Shown piece after piece: positions 49,802 to 58,947 of a DNA stretch of 64,000 nucleotides (positions are counted from its first letter, which is position 1; every line of letters begins with the position of its first letter). The notes beneath the pieces were generated by a model, which saw only the letters and a list, made by a program, of their open reading frames with translations, did not search any database and was not told the DNA's origin. The stretch lies in the NCBI RefSeq assembly GCF_025399835.1, contig NZ_JAODVR010000001.1:1426001-1490000 (forward strand), in the 5' to 3' direction. This DNA is from Haloarchaeobius sp. HME9146. Its GTDB lineage: Archaea; Halobacteriota; Halobacteria; Halobacteriales; Natrialbaceae. The position numbers were made by a program, and so were the translations under genes.

Positions 49802-51211
49802 TCAGTCCGAGTGGTCGGCGACGGGAGCGTCACCGCCCATCGATTCCCTGGCGCGGTTCGCGGTCCACTGGAAGGTCCGCGCGAGTTCGTGACGCCGCCG
49901 CCAGAACATGACGAGGGCGATGAGGACGTAGACGACGGTGTAGCCGTAGAGGATGTCCATGCTGAGTGCATCCGCCTCGGGCCCAGACATCGTCAGGATG
50001 ATGGCGGACTCGGCGGCGACCTGCGAGACGAACAGGACCAGCAGGAGGACGGCCTCTCTGACGCTGATCTCGAAGTTCGTGATGATGGCGATGGCGAAGA
50101 GGCTCTGTGCGGCCGTGATCCAGATCTCGGCTGCCTGCTTGTCGTCGAAGGGCAGCGTCCCGACGTCACCGAGGGCGATGCTGTAGACGATAGCGAGGGT
50201 CCCGATGAGGAGGGTCCACTGGTTGAGCTTCGAGGAGATGAGGGCGTTGAACCCGGCGGTCGAGCGCGCCTTGTTCACGAGGTAGGCGACGACGATGAGT
50301 TCCGGGCTCTCGGAGGCGAGCGGTGCGACCCACTGGATCATGAAGAACGGCGGGGCACCGAGGTCCTTCCCGATGAGTTCCAGCCCGTGTGCGAACGGGT
50401 GGACGGCGGTGTAGATGATGAGACCGGAGTAGAGGAACAGCGAGATGGACGAGAGCGAACGGAACGCGAAGGGAAGTTCCTGGAGGTACGCCGGGACACC
50501 GACCTGTTCCTCGTGTTCCTCGACGTCGCCGCGGACGATGATGATGATGTAGGCGACGTAGAGGCCGAGGAGGACAAGGGTGTCTGCGACGCCGATACCG
50601 CCGTTCAGCGGCACGAGGAACGCGAACAGGGTCGCGCCGAGCAGGAAGACGATTTCCAGGCCGAGGTCACGGTCGAGCGACACGGTGTTCCGGAGGAAGC
50701 CGTCCTTCTTGGTGACGGAGGGGTCCGCCGACGAGGCGGCCCGGTAGACGGTGAACAGGGCGATGCCAGACCAGCCGAGGCCGATGAGGATGCGGTTCGC
50801 ACCCGTCATGTTCGCCACGGCGAGGTTCGCGTCGTGACAGGCCGCGGCAACCGGCGTCACGCCGTTCTCTATCTGCGCCTTGGTGAACTGGTTACACGCT
50901 TCGGCCGTCGCGCCGCCGTTCCCAGCGCCGAAGGCGTAGAGAGCGTCGACGGCGTACTCGGGGGCGACCGCGAGCACGGCGAGCACGGCGATGGCGAACG
51001 CCCGTGGCACGTCTTTCTCTGCCGTCTCGGCACCCCACGCGAGCATAAAGGACGCGCCGAGGACCGAGAGACCACTTACCGCGACTGTCATGAGCGAGGA
51101 GAACCCGAACGCGTCGGGACCACCCAACAGCCTCACACCCACCCACGGTGCTGTGAGGAGGGCGGCGAAGAGAAGGGCGGCCAGCGGGTGCTGGAGTCGT
51201 TGCCGAATCAT
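49802..51211 (-). CDS. Sodium/calcium exchanger-family antiporter
   Basis: The protein is 469 aa with about 11 hydrophobic segments. The two alpha repeats appear as VAPEYAVDALYA near 82-93 and PLASESPELIVVAYLV near 297-312, with the acidic residues that bind cations. There is a loop with two cysteines near 106 and 125 outside the membrane. It exchanges Na for Ca or another divalent cation across the cytoplasmic membrane. Divergent from the UspA gene across a 170-nt gap. Confidence 0.92.
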   Translation of the reverse strand: MIRQRLQHPLAALLFAALLTAPWVGVRLLGGPDAFGFSSLMTVAVSGLSVLGASFMLAWGAETAEKDVPRAFAIAVLAVLAVAPEYAVDALYAFGAGNGGATAEACNQFTKAQIENGVTPVAAACHDANLAVANMTGANRILIGLGWSGIALFTVYRAASSADPSVTKKDGFLRNTVSLDRDLGLEIVFLLGATLFAFLVPLNGGIGVADTLVLLGLYVAYIIIIVRGDVEEHEEQVGVPAYLQELPFAFRSLSSISLFLYSGLIIYTAVHPFAHGLELIGKDLGAPPFFMIQWVAPLASESPELIVVAYLVNKARSTAGFNALISSKLNQWTLLIGTLAIVYSIALGDVGTLPFDDKQAAEIWITAAQSLFAIAIITNFEISVREAVLLLVLFVSQVAAESAIILTMSGPEADALSMDILYGYTVVYVLIALVMFWRRRHELARTFQWTANRARESMGGDAPVADHSD

Positions 51212-51381
51212 ACCTGAACCGTTCGTAATCGCGTAGGTAATGCTTGTGGTTTTCCGAGTCCCCGTCCTATCAGGTAATGAACGCTCGACATCGCTGTCGC
51301 GTCATCCCAGTAACCCGGCTCAATCGGGCTGTTCTCTTCGTACCACTTTAGTACTGTGTCGACGAATATCCAGCAAGAAAC

Positions 51382-52224
51382 ATGTTCGAGCACGTCCTCA
51401 TCGCAGTAGACGGAAGTGCCTGTGCGAGCCGCAGCGCCCAGGCCGGAATCGCGCTCGCAGCGGCGTCCGGCGGGCAGGTCACCGCGGTCGCCGCCGCCCA
51501 CGGGGAACTCGACGAGGCAGCCGCGCGGGCGGCACTCGACGAGGTCGAGTCGTTCGGCGAAGATGCCGGGGTGGCCGTCACGACGCACGTCGTCTCGACG
51601 CCCCCGGCCCAATCCATCGTCAACCTCGCAGACGAGGTCGACGCGGGGCTCATCGTGATGGGCCGACACGGGAACACGGGCCTCAGAGACAGGCTGTTCG
51701 GCAGCGTCACCAACCGGGTCCTCCGCACGGCGGACACCCACGTGTTGACCGTGCCCGGTGGGGAGTCCCCCGTCAGCGACTTCGAGACCATCCTCTTGCC
51801 GACCGACGGGAGCGAAGCCGCGAGCACGGCCGTCGCTCCGGCAGCCGACCTCGCCGACCAGTACGGGGCGGCCCTGCACCTGCTCAGAGTCGTCGACGTG
51901 CGGCAGGAGGCTGGCCCGTTCAGTGCCGGTGGTGTCGACCAGGCGTACGTCGACGACCTCCTCGAGAGGGAACTGGCGTCACTCGGAGACCTGGCCGACG
52001 AGTACGCCACCCTCGCCGGTGACGGCGTGACCTTCGAGCAGGCGACCCGTGCCGGAACCCCGAGCGAGGGTATCTCGGAGTACGTCGACGAACACGACGT
52101 CGATCTGGTCGTCATGGCATCCACCGGCGAGTCGAGTCTGGCCGGACAGTTGCTCGGCAGCACGACCGACCGCGTGCTCCGGCTCGTCGACCAGCCGGTG
52201 CTGGTCGTCAACCCGAACCGCTGA
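51382..52224 (+). CDS. Tandem universal stress protein (UspA x2)
   Basis: The protein is 280 aa with two Usp domains, about 1-138 and 139-280. Each ends in the ATP-binding pattern: [20 protein letters not shown] with [12 protein letters not shown], and [20 protein letters not shown] with [12 protein letters not shown] (G-2x-G-9x-G-S/T). [14 protein letters not shown] and [14 protein letters not shown] are the first strands. It binds nucleotide and supports stress survival in the cytoplasm. TTTAGT lies about 37 nt upstream. Confidence 0.95.
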   Translation: MFEHVLIAVDGSACASRSAQAGIALAAASGGQVTAVAAAHGELDEAAARAALDEVESFGEDAGVAVTTHVVSTPPAQSIVNLADEVDAGLIVMGRHGNTGLRDRLFGSVTNRVLRTADTHVLTVPGGESPVSDFETILLPTDGSEAASTAVAPAADLADQYGAALHLLRVVDVRQEAGPFSAGGVDQAYVDDLLERELASLGDLADEYATLAGDGVTFEQATRAGTPSEGISEYVDEHDVDLVVMASTGESSLAGQLLGSTTDRVLRLVDQPVLVVNPNR

Positions 52225-52291
52225 GATAGACAGTACGAGAACGTTGCAGGCGACGGACGACTTTTCACTGCCGGACGCATCGGCTCCGCGT

Positions 52292-53107
52292 ATGCAGGTA
52301 TTCGGACTCGTGGGGAACCCCGTCGGGCACTCGTTGTCGCCGCCGATGCACGAGGCGGCCTACGAGGTCCACGACATGAACGCGCGGTACGTGACGTTCG
52401 AACCCGATCCAGCCGAGCTCGAAACGGCCATCGACGGTGCCGACGCGCTGGGTATCAGTGGGTTGAACGTGACCATCCCGTTCAAGCAGGACGTGCTCTC
52501 GCTCGTCGACCCCGACGAGATGGCAGCGCGAATCGGCGCGGTGAACACCATCGACTTCTCGGGTGACCAGCCGACCGGGCACAACACCGACGCCGAGGGT
52601 GCCCGCCGCGCACTCGAAGAACAGGGTGACGCGACGCTCGCTGGGGCGACCGCTGTCGTGGTCGGGGCGGGTGGCGCAGGACGCGCCATCGCCTTCGCGC
52701 TCGCCGACGCCGGCAGCACGGTCCACATCGTGAACCGGACGGTCGAGCGGGCGACGAGCCTCGCCGCGGAGGTCCCGGAGGCAAGCGGGTACGGGCTCGA
52801 CGCGCTCCCCGAACTCGTCCCCGATGCTGACGTCCTCGTGAACGCGACCAGTGTCGGCATGGAGGAGGACGTCTCACCGGTCCCGGCCGATACGCTCCAC
52901 GAGAACCTCGTGGTCCTCGACGCGGTTTACAAGCCGCTGGAGACGCGGCTGCTCCGGGATGCCGCCGAGTGCGGCGCGACGACCGTCGACGGGGCGTGGA
53001 TGCTCCTCTACCAGGGGGCCATCGCGTTCGAACTCTGGATCGGGCGCGACGCACCCATCGACGAGATGAACGAAGCACTGCGAACCCGCTTGCGAAGCGA
53101 CAGGTAG
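52292..53107 (+). CDS. aroE: Shikimate dehydrogenase
   Basis: The protein is 271 aa. Substrate side: [17 protein letters not shown] near 8-24 and [15 protein letters not shown] with the catalytic Lys near 66; NTD near 101 gives the catalytic Asp; NADP site [16 protein letters not shown] near 124-139 and VNRT. It reduces 3-dehydroshikimate to shikimate in aromatic amino-acid and pABA synthesis, which fits the pab-type genes 0.7 kb downstream. Confidence 0.96.
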   Translation: MQVFGLVGNPVGHSLSPPMHEAAYEVHDMNARYVTFEPDPAELETAIDGADALGISGLNVTIPFKQDVLSLVDPDEMAARIGAVNTIDFSGDQPTGHNTDAEGARRALEEQGDATLAGATAVVVGAGGAGRAIAFALADAGSTVHIVNRTVERATSLAAEVPEASGYGLDALPELVPDADVLVNATSVGMEEDVSPVPADTLHENLVVLDAVYKPLETRLLRDAAECGATTVDGAWMLLYQGAIAFELWIGRDAPIDEMNEALRTRLRSDR

Positions 53108-53142
53108 CGGGTTTAAGTGCCGTCACCCGATACTCTCCTGTA

Positions 53143-53811
53143 ATGGCACTGCTCAAGAAGTTGAAGTCGCTGCTGGGGTTGGACGACGACTCGCAGCCAC
53201 GGTCCTCACGCGACGTAGGCGTGACCGTGGAGAAAGAGCGGCGCGAGCCCTCGACGGCGGCCGAGACGACGAGTACCGAGGCGGCAGCTGCAGAACCGGA
53301 GACGACCGAGGCAGAGACCGCGGCGGAAGCCGACGTCTCGGAGTCGATCGACGAAGCCGAACCCGAGACGACGGAGCCCGAACCCGAGACGGCGGAACCC
53401 GAGCCCGAGGAGACGGCACCCGACGAAGAGGCAGAACCCGAACCCGAGACGGCGGAACCCGAGCCCGAGGAGACGGCACCCGACGAAGAGGCAGAACCCG
53501 AACCTGAGACGGCGGAACCCGAACGCGAGGAGAGCGAGGACGCCGCCGAGGAGACTAAGGACACTGAATCCGACGCGCCGGAGGCCGAACCGGAGGCCGA
53601 GCCGGAGCCCGAACCGGAACCCGAGGAACCGTCCGAGCCGACCGACGATATCAAGGGAATCGGTCCGGCGTACGCCGAGCGACTTTCGAACGCCGGCATC
53701 GAGACGGTCGCCGACCTTGCGGATGCCGACCCCGAGGCCGTCGCCGAGGATACCGACATCTCCGCGACCCGCATCGAGGAGTGGGTGAAACGGGCCAGGG
53801 CGCGACGGTAG
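53143..53811 (+). CDS. Helix-hairpin-helix protein with long acidic repeat linker
   Basis: The protein is 222 aa. An N-terminal amphipathic helix [15 protein letters not shown] could touch the membrane or a partner. Residues about 30-165 are a disordered Glu/Pro/Ala/Thr linker with EPEPE and EPETAEPE repeats. The C-terminal HhH-like domain starts [20 protein letters not shown] and continues [16 protein letters not shown]; such domains bind DNA non-specifically. The linker contains a 60-bp tandem repeat. GGTTTAAGTG is about 32 nt upstream (leaderless). Confidence 0.9.
   Translation: MALLKKLKSLLGLDDDSQPRSSRDVGVTVEKERREPSTAAETTSTEAAAAEPETTEAETAAEADVSESIDEAEPETTEPEPETAEPEPEETAPDEEAEPEPETAEPEPEETAPDEEAEPEPETAEPEREESEDAAEETKDTESDAPEAEPEAEPEPEPEPEEPSEPTDDIKGIGPAYAERLSNAGIETVADLADADPEAVAEDTDISATRIEEWVKRARARR
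53401..53520 (+). repeat. 60-bp in-frame tandem repeat, two copies
   Basis: 53401-53460 and 53461-53520 are identical except one C/T change at 53445 versus 53505. Each unit codes 20 residues of the acidic linker, so copy number can change without frameshift. Shorter EPE-coding repeats flank it. Confidence 0.9.
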
Positions 53812-53857
53812 TACCGAAACCGCAACACGGTTACGTTCCGTTCTCTTTCCTCAGGAC

Positions 53858-55378
53858 ATGACCGACCCCCACGTCGTGACCAGCCGCGAGGCGTTCGCCT
53901 CGGCGGCGGCGGACGCTCCGCCGGGGGCACGCGTTCCGGTCGAGGTCCATGTTCGCGTCGCCGACCCGTTCGATGCCTATCGACGGGCCCGCGAGGACGC
54001 AGACTGGAACGCGTACGTGGAGACCACCGGCGGCCAGCCCGGCTGGGGCTACTTCGCGGTCGACCCCGTCGACGCGATGACCGTCTCGGCCGATGCGACG
54101 GTGCGTTCGACAGACTCGCGACCAGCCCAGTCGCCGACGCTCGCCGCGTTACAGGGACTCCTCGACGGCGAGACGCTCGTCCGCGGGGACTGTGACGTTC
54201 CCTACCCGTGCGGTGCTATCGGGTGGCTCTCGTACGACGTCGCCCGGGAACTCGAATCCCTCCCGGAATCGGCCGTCGACGACCGACAACTCCCGCACCT
54301 GCAGGTCGGGGTGTACGACCGAATCGCCGCCTGGGAGGAACCCCGTGACAGCGAGGAGACGACGCTCCGGATCACCGCCTGTCCGAGCGTGGCCGCAGAC
54401 GACGACCTCGAGGACATCTACGAGCGCAGTTGCGAGCATGCACTCGACCTCGCAACCCGCGCGACGACCGGCGACCCTGGTTTCGGCGACCCGCCGGTGG
54501 CACAGGAGGACGCGACGTTCCAGAGCGACTGCGGCCGCGAGGCCTACGCCGACCGGGTCCGCCGGGTGAAGGAGTACGTCCACGCCGGCGATACCTTCCA
54601 GGCGAACGTCTCACAGCGGCTCGTCGCCCCGGCAGCCGTCCACCCGGTCGCAGCCTACGACGCGCTCCGGACGGTGAACCCCGCGCCGTACTCCGGCCTG
54701 TTCGAGTTCCCCCGACTCGACCTCGTCAGCGCCAGCCCCGAGCTCCTGCTCGACCGGGACGGCGAGTCGGTTCGGACCGAACCCATCGCCGGCACGCGCC
54801 CCCGAGGACACACCCCTGAGGAAGACGACGAGCTCGCGGCCGACCTGACCAGCGACGAGAAAGAGCGGGCGGAACACGCGATGCTGGTCGACCTCGAACG
54901 CAACGACCTCGGGAAGGTGTGCGAGTACGGGACCGTCGAGGTGGCGGAGTACCGCCGCGTCGACCGGTACTCCGAGGTGATGCACCTCGTCTCGAACGTG
55001 ACCGGTGACCTCCGGGACGACGCGACGCTGGCAGACGCTATCGCCGCGGTGTTCCCCGGCGGTACCATCACCGGCGCACCGAAGCCCCGGACGATGGAGA
55101 TAATCGACGAGCTCGAATCGACCCGGCGAGGGCCCTACACGGGGAGCATGGGCCTGTTCGGGTTCGACGACCGCGCCACACTCAACATCGTCATCCGGAC
55201 GCTCGTCCGCTCGGGCGACGAGTACCACCTCCGCGTTGGCGCGGGTATCGTCCACGATTCGGTACCCGAACGAGAATACGAGGAGACGCTGGACAAGGCC
55301 CGGGCGCTCGTCACGGCGGTTGACGAGGCGCTGGGCGACCGGGCGGGCCTGACCGTCGAGGGGGCAGGCGATGACTGA
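53858..55378 (+). CDS. pabB: Chorismate-utilising enzyme, component I (PabB/TrpE type)
   Basis: The protein is 506 aa. The chorismate-binding core is at about 215-490: [82 protein letters not shown]. Neighbours (glutaminase, then class IV lyase-like gene) argue for aminodeoxychorismate synthase of the folate branch. But the motif is PIAGT, as in anthranilate synthase, where PabB enzymes often have PIKGT, so an anthranilate or dual role is possible. The next gene overlaps by 8 nt. Confidence 0.9.
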   Translation: MTDPHVVTSREAFASAAADAPPGARVPVEVHVRVADPFDAYRRAREDADWNAYVETTGGQPGWGYFAVDPVDAMTVSADATVRSTDSRPAQSPTLAALQGLLDGETLVRGDCDVPYPCGAIGWLSYDVARELESLPESAVDDRQLPHLQVGVYDRIAAWEEPRDSEETTLRITACPSVAADDDLEDIYERSCEHALDLATRATTGDPGFGDPPVAQEDATFQSDCGREAYADRVRRVKEYVHAGDTFQANVSQRLVAPAAVHPVAAYDALRTVNPAPYSGLFEFPRLDLVSASPELLLDRDGESVRTEPIAGTRPRGHTPEEDDELAADLTSDEKERAEHAMLVDLERNDLGKVCEYGTVEVAEYRRVDRYSEVMHLVSNVTGDLRDDATLADAIAAVFPGGTITGAPKPRTMEIIDELESTRRGPYTGSMGLFGFDDRATLNIVIRTLVRSGDEYHLRVGAGIVHDSVPEREYEETLDKARALVTAVDEALGDRAGLTVEGAGDD

Positions 55379-55994
55379 GATACTCGTCGTCGACAATTAC
55401 GACTCGTTCGTCTACAACCTCGTCCAGTACGTCGGCGAGCTGGCCGACAGCGTCGTCGTCCGCCGGAACGACGCTATCGACGTGGCTGGCATCGAGGAAC
55501 TGGACCCGGACGGTATCGTCGTCTCGCCGGGGCCGGGCACGCCCGCGGAAGCTGGGGTCTCCATCCCGGTGTTCCGCGACCTCGACTATCCGACGCTGGG
55601 GGTGTGCCTGGGGCACCAGGCGCTCTGTGCGGCCAACGGCGCGCCGGTGGTCCACGCCCCCGACGTGGTCCACGGGAAGCCCTCTGTCATCACCCACGAC
55701 GGGCAAGGGATCTTCGCGGATGTGCCCGACCGGATTCGCGTCGGGCGCTACCACTCGCTGGCGGTCGAACGGGCGGACCTCCCCGACTCGCTGGTCGAGA
55801 CGGCCGCGACCGACGACGAACGCGACGTGCTGATGGCGGTGCGCCACCGCGAGAAACCGCACGTCGGCGTGCAGTTCCACCCCGAGAGCATCCTCACGGG
55901 CGACGTGAGCGAACCGGCGGCCGGCGCGCACCTGTCGCTCCGCGTCGGCAAGCGACTCGTTGCGACGTTCATCGACCAATGCGATACCACGTAG
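55371..55994 (+). CDS. pabA: Glutamine amidotransferase, component II (PabA/TrpG type)
   Basis: The protein is 207 aa, class I amidotransferase. [18 protein letters not shown] at the start; catalytic Cys in [10 protein letters not shown] near 79-88; His and Glu in [11 protein letters not shown] near 167-177. It supplies ammonia from glutamine to component I. It overlaps pabB by 8 nt and pabC by 16 nt, so the three are translated as one unit. Confidence 0.94.
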   Translation: MTEILVVDNYDSFVYNLVQYVGELADSVVVRRNDAIDVAGIEELDPDGIVVSPGPGTPAEAGVSIPVFRDLDYPTLGVCLGHQALCAANGAPVVHAPDVVHGKPSVITHDGQGIFADVPDRIRVGRYHSLAVERADLPDSLVETAATDDERDVLMAVRHREKPHVGVQFHPESILTGDVSEPAAGAHLSLRVGKRLVATFIDQCDTT

Positions 55995-56893
55995 ACGGCG
56001 AACTGGTCCCGGCCGAGGACGCGACAATCAGCGTCCGGGACCGGGGATTCCAGTACGGTGACGCAGCGTTCGAGACCATGCGGGCCTACGGCGGCGACGT
56101 GTTCGAGTGGGAAGCCCACGCCGACCGGTTGCGCCGCTCGTGCGATACTCTCGGGTTCGACCACGGGTTCCCCGACGAGGAGCTTCGCGCTCGCATCGAC
56201 GAGACGCTCGACGCGAACGACCTCGAAGACGCCTACGTCAAACTCTCGGTGACTCGTGGCATCCAGCCCGGGACGCTCGCCCCTCAGCCCGAAGTCGACC
56301 CGACGGTGGTCGTCATCGTCAAGCCACTGTCCAGGGGTGGCAAGGGAGCGGATCCAGTCTGGGACGGTCCCGCCGTCCTCCAGACGACGAAGACACGCAA
56401 GCCGCCGGCGAACGCACTCCCACCCCGGGCGAAGACCCACAACTACCTGAACGGTATCCTCGCCCGGAACGAGCTGGTCGAAGGTGCCGACGAAGCTCTG
56501 CTTCGCGACCAGGCGGGGAACGTCTGCGAGGGCGCGACGAGCAACCTCTTCTTCGTGAACGAGCACGGCCTGCACACCCCGAGTGCAGAGCTCCCGCTCC
56601 TGCCGGGCATCACCCGCAAGGTCGTGCTCGAACTCGCCGAGGAGGAGGGCATCCCGGTGTGGCAGGACCGCTATGGGCTGGAGGACGTCCGGACCGCGGA
56701 CGAGGCGTTCCTGACGAACTCGACGTGGGAGCTTCGGCCGGTCGCGACGGTCGATGGGCTGGACGTGGGCGGTGGCCCCGTCACCGACCTGCTCCGGAGC
56801 AAGTTCGCCGCGCTCGTCGAGCGTCGCCACTACGATGGTGAGCGACTGGAGGAAGCGCCGTCGGAGTCCGGGGCTCCCGAGGACACAGACTAG
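55979..56893 (+). CDS. pabC: Class IV PLP enzyme, probable aminodeoxychorismate lyase
   Basis: The protein is 304 aa from ATG at 55979. Class IV fold: ISVRDRGFQYGDAAFETMRA near 19-38, the PLP lysine in PRAKTHNYLNGILARN near 140-155, GNVCEGATSNLFFV near 178-191 and LLPGITRKVVLEL near 205-217. In this operon it most likely splits aminodeoxychorismate to pABA and pyruvate; a branched-chain or D-amino-acid aminotransferase role cannot be excluded by sequence alone. Its stop overlaps the 3' tail of the minus-strand RNA element. Confidence 0.9.
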   Translation: MRYHVDGELVPAEDATISVRDRGFQYGDAAFETMRAYGGDVFEWEAHADRLRRSCDTLGFDHGFPDEELRARIDETLDANDLEDAYVKLSVTRGIQPGTLAPQPEVDPTVVVIVKPLSRGGKGADPVWDGPAVLQTTKTRKPPANALPPRAKTHNYLNGILARNELVEGADEALLRDQAGNVCEGATSNLFFVNEHGLHTPSAELPLLPGITRKVVLELAEEEGIPVWQDRYGLEDVRTADEAFLTNSTWELRPVATVDGLDVGGGPVTDLLRSKFAALVERRHYDGERLEEAPSESGAPEDTD

Positions 56894-56970
56894 CGAACAG
56901 GCGACGCGAATCGAGACCACGCGCGGGGGCGTCGCGCAACCGCGGACCGGCGCGTGGCGGGTCAGTGCAC
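56890..56970 (-). ncRNA. Candidate pseudoknot small RNA, copy 3
   Basis: This 81-nt element starts GTG-CAC-TGA-CC at 56970. P1 pairs CCACGCGC (56957-56950) with GCGCGTGG (56924-56917), 8 bp, and can continue past a C-C mismatch with GG/CC. P2 pairs GCGACGC (56935-56929) with GCGTCGC (56907-56901), 7 bp. Interleaved order as in the other copies; loop 1 has CCGCGGTTGC, loop 3 has 9 nt, tail CTGTTCGCTAG (56900-56890). It lies between convergent genes and its tail is antisense to the pabC stop. Confidence 0.65.
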
Positions 56971-56978
56971 GCCGACGC

Positions 56979-57000
56979 TGGCCGCGGTTTCGTACTTGAA
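56979..57000 (-). promoter_or_regulatory. Promoter of structured RNA, copy 3
   Basis: On the minus strand TTCAAGTACG (TTCAAG 57000-56995) and GCGGCCA (56985-56979) precede GTG at 56970 by 30 and 15 nt. Across these 22 bases it differs from the DUF7283 pilus promoter at one position. Confidence 0.65.
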
Positions 57001-57006
57001 TTCTCG

Positions 57007-58062
57007 CTACGTCCCGCCCACGTCGACCCGTTCGACCCCGTCGACCTCGAGCACGAGGTCCTTCCCGTAGGCGGTCGAGGGGGTCTGGTACCCGGTTTTC
57101 AGGTCGCCGTCGAGTGCGCGCTTCGTGGTGAGTAGCGCAGTGTCGCGGGTCAGCGCGTACCCGTTCGGTGTCTCCAGCCGGGAGACGACCGTCTTCTCGC
57201 CGTCGGTGGCTTCGCCCCATATCTCGCCGCGTCCCTCGCGGAGCTGTTCGTCGTCGGGGCCCTTCACGCGCCGGTTCACGAGCCACTTCAGGAGTTTCTG
57301 TGCGGGGGCCGTGCCGAGGACGGGCGCGAGTTTCCGGAACTTCCGGAGCCGGTTGATGGTCTTCGGGTGGGTCTCGGAGTACACCTGGACGTTGGGGATG
57401 CCCGTCGAGTGGTAGGCGGTGAACACGTCGCCCCAGGGGATGGTCATCGTGCTGCGTTCGCCGTAGCTGAACTCGATCTCGCGGTCGCGGTACGCCTGGG
57501 GCACCTGGACGATCTCGCCGTCTTCCCTGACGACGCCACCCTCGGCGATGTTCTCGACCATCGTCATCGCGGTTCCACGGGACATGCCGCCGAGGCCGCC
57601 GAGCGCCAGCGAGAGGTCGGTCGCGCTGGGCAGACGGTCGTGGAGGTGCGCGGCGAGGCAGTCCGACGGGACCACGTCGAAGCCGACGCCGGGGAGGAGC
57701 ATGACACCGGCTGCGTCGGCGTCCTCGCCCCGTTCGGCGATGTCGCGGAACACGTGCCACTCGCCGGTGATGTCGAGGTAGTGCGTTCCGGTCTCGATGC
57801 AGCCCTCGACGATGGGGTCGGCGGTGTGGGCGAACGGGCCGGCACAGTTCAGCACCACCTCGACGCCTTCGAGGTAGTCCGCGACGGTCCGGGGATTCTT
57901 CGCCTCGAAGACGCGCGAGCGACAGCCCAACTCCTCGGCCTGGTCGTGAACCTTCTCGGCGGTTCGGCCCGCGAGGATGGGGTCGAGGCCGTCGACGGTG
58001 GCCTGCTGGGCGATGAGCCGCCCGGTGTAGCCGTAGGAGCCGTAGATGAGCAGGTCGGACAT
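57007..58062 (-). CDS. Saccharopine dehydrogenase-like / trans-acting enoyl reductase family protein
   Basis: The protein is 351 aa from ATG at 58062 (the in-frame start three codons upstream is weaker). Rossmann start LLIYGSYGYTGRLIAQQ near 4-20, LNCAGPFAHTADPIVEGC near 71-88 and YLDITGEWHVF near 95-105 match the saccharopine dehydrogenase-like oxidoreductases that include mycobacterial trans-acting enoyl reductase. In haloarchaea a role in lipid or polyprenyl reduction is possible but unproven. Confidence 0.9.
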   Translation of the reverse strand: MSDLLIYGSYGYTGRLIAQQATVDGLDPILAGRTAEKVHDQAEELGCRSRVFEAKNPRTVADYLEGVEVVLNCAGPFAHTADPIVEGCIETGTHYLDITGEWHVFRDIAERGEDADAAGVMLLPGVGFDVVPSDCLAAHLHDRLPSATDLSLALGGLGGMSRGTAMTMVENIAEGGVVREDGEIVQVPQAYRDREIEFSYGERSTMTIPWGDVFTAYHSTGIPNVQVYSETHPKTINRLRKFRKLAPVLGTAPAQKLLKWLVNRRVKGPDDEQLREGRGEIWGEATDGEKTVVSRLETPNGYALTRDTALLTTKRALDGDLKTGYQTPSTAYGKDLVLEVDGVERVDVGGT

Positions 58063-58154
58063 AGGTGACACACCTCACGCCGGGGACAAAAGCATGCGTG
58101 AACCCCACGCCACGACCGTGGCGTTCAAATCGGTCCGGGCGTAACGGCCACTGC

Positions 58155-58574
58155 ATGGACGCGGACAGTCGTGTGACGACGGTCGCGGAGGTCCCCGAGG
58201 ACGAGACCTTCCTGTTCACCGTGATGGAGGGGTTCGACGAGCGCGAGGTCGTCCTCACGAAGCTTCCCGACGGCACCGTCGAGGCCTACATGAACTACTG
58301 TCAGCACTGGACCGACGTACGACTCGACAAGGGTTCCGGTGGCACCGTCAGGGACGACGAACTGGTGTGTACGAGACACGCCGCGACCTTCCGCAAGGAC
58401 GACGGGGTCTGTACCCACGGCCCCTGCGAGGGCGCGGTACTCGAGACGGTGGACGTGACCGTCGAGGACGGTGCGGTCTACCTGACGGACGACGACTACC
58501 GGTTCGACCACGTCGGACAGGCCAGCGACATCGACCTATCCTCCGGTGGGCGAATCGGCTTCGACGGGCCCTGA
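58155..58574 (+). CDS. Rieske [2Fe-2S] ferredoxin-like protein
   Basis: The protein is 139 aa. Cluster ligands: Cys49 and His51 in YCQHW, Cys72 and His75 in VCTRHAATF, followed by CTHGPCEGAVLE. It is a soluble Rieske domain, either an electron carrier or part of an oxygenase. TTCAAA at 58124-58129 is 31 nt before the ATG, and directly in front of it CGCCAC-GACC-GTGGCG (58108-58123) is a perfect palindrome over the BRE, a possible operator. Confidence 0.93.
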   Translation: MDADSRVTTVAEVPEDETFLFTVMEGFDEREVVLTKLPDGTVEAYMNYCQHWTDVRLDKGSGGTVRDDELVCTRHAATFRKDDGVCTHGPCEGAVLETVDVTVEDGAVYLTDDDYRFDHVGQASDIDLSSGGRIGFDGP

Positions 58575-58596
58575 CGGGCCTGTGACTGTCGGACGC

Positions 58597-58887
58597 TTAT
58601 TCGACGACGAACGCTGGTTCCTCCAGCGATTCGCTCTTGCACTCCGGACAGCGTGAGGGACGGTTCAGAAGGTCGTCGAAGTCCGTGAACCCGCATTCCC
58701 GACATTCAGGTGGTGCCACGAGCAGTTCCTCCTCGGCGTTGTCGAGCGACCGGGAGATGTGTTCGACGTGGCGAAGGGCGGTGCCGGCTGTCACCTCGAA
58801 CTCCGTGGCGAGTGCACTCGGGGTCGAGGCACCCTCGCGAAGTCTGTCGGTGATGCGCTGGCGGGTGGTTTCGTCAGCCTGGCGCAT
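58597..58887 (-). CDS. Winged-helix regulator with C-terminal zinc ribbon
   Basis: The protein is 96 aa from ATG at 58887 (TTTACC about 30 nt upstream). N-terminal HTH at about 6-50: RQRITDRLREGASTPSALAT then EFEVTAGTALRHVEHI. The C-terminal zinc ribbon has Cys62, Cys65, Cys80, Cys83. The pairing is typical of archaeal ArsR-like predicted transcription regulators. Target genes unknown; the convergent Rieske gene is its neighbour. Confidence 0.92.
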   Translation of the reverse strand: MRQADETTRQRITDRLREGASTPSALATEFEVTAGTALRHVEHISRSLDNAEEELLVAPPECRECGFTDFDDLLNRPSRCPECKSESLEEPAFVVE

Positions 58888-58947
58888 GGGCGTGAGTCGG
58901 ACCCACACAGGTAAATCTCTTGTTCTCACCGCGGGTAGGAGTCGAGG

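Noticed and set aside
48413-51217. A 934-codon plus-strand frame opposite dtdA and the antiporter
   Set aside because: Its composition (runs of Glu, Asp, Val, Gly, Arg) is that of an antisense shadow; the minus-strand genes have full family motifs.
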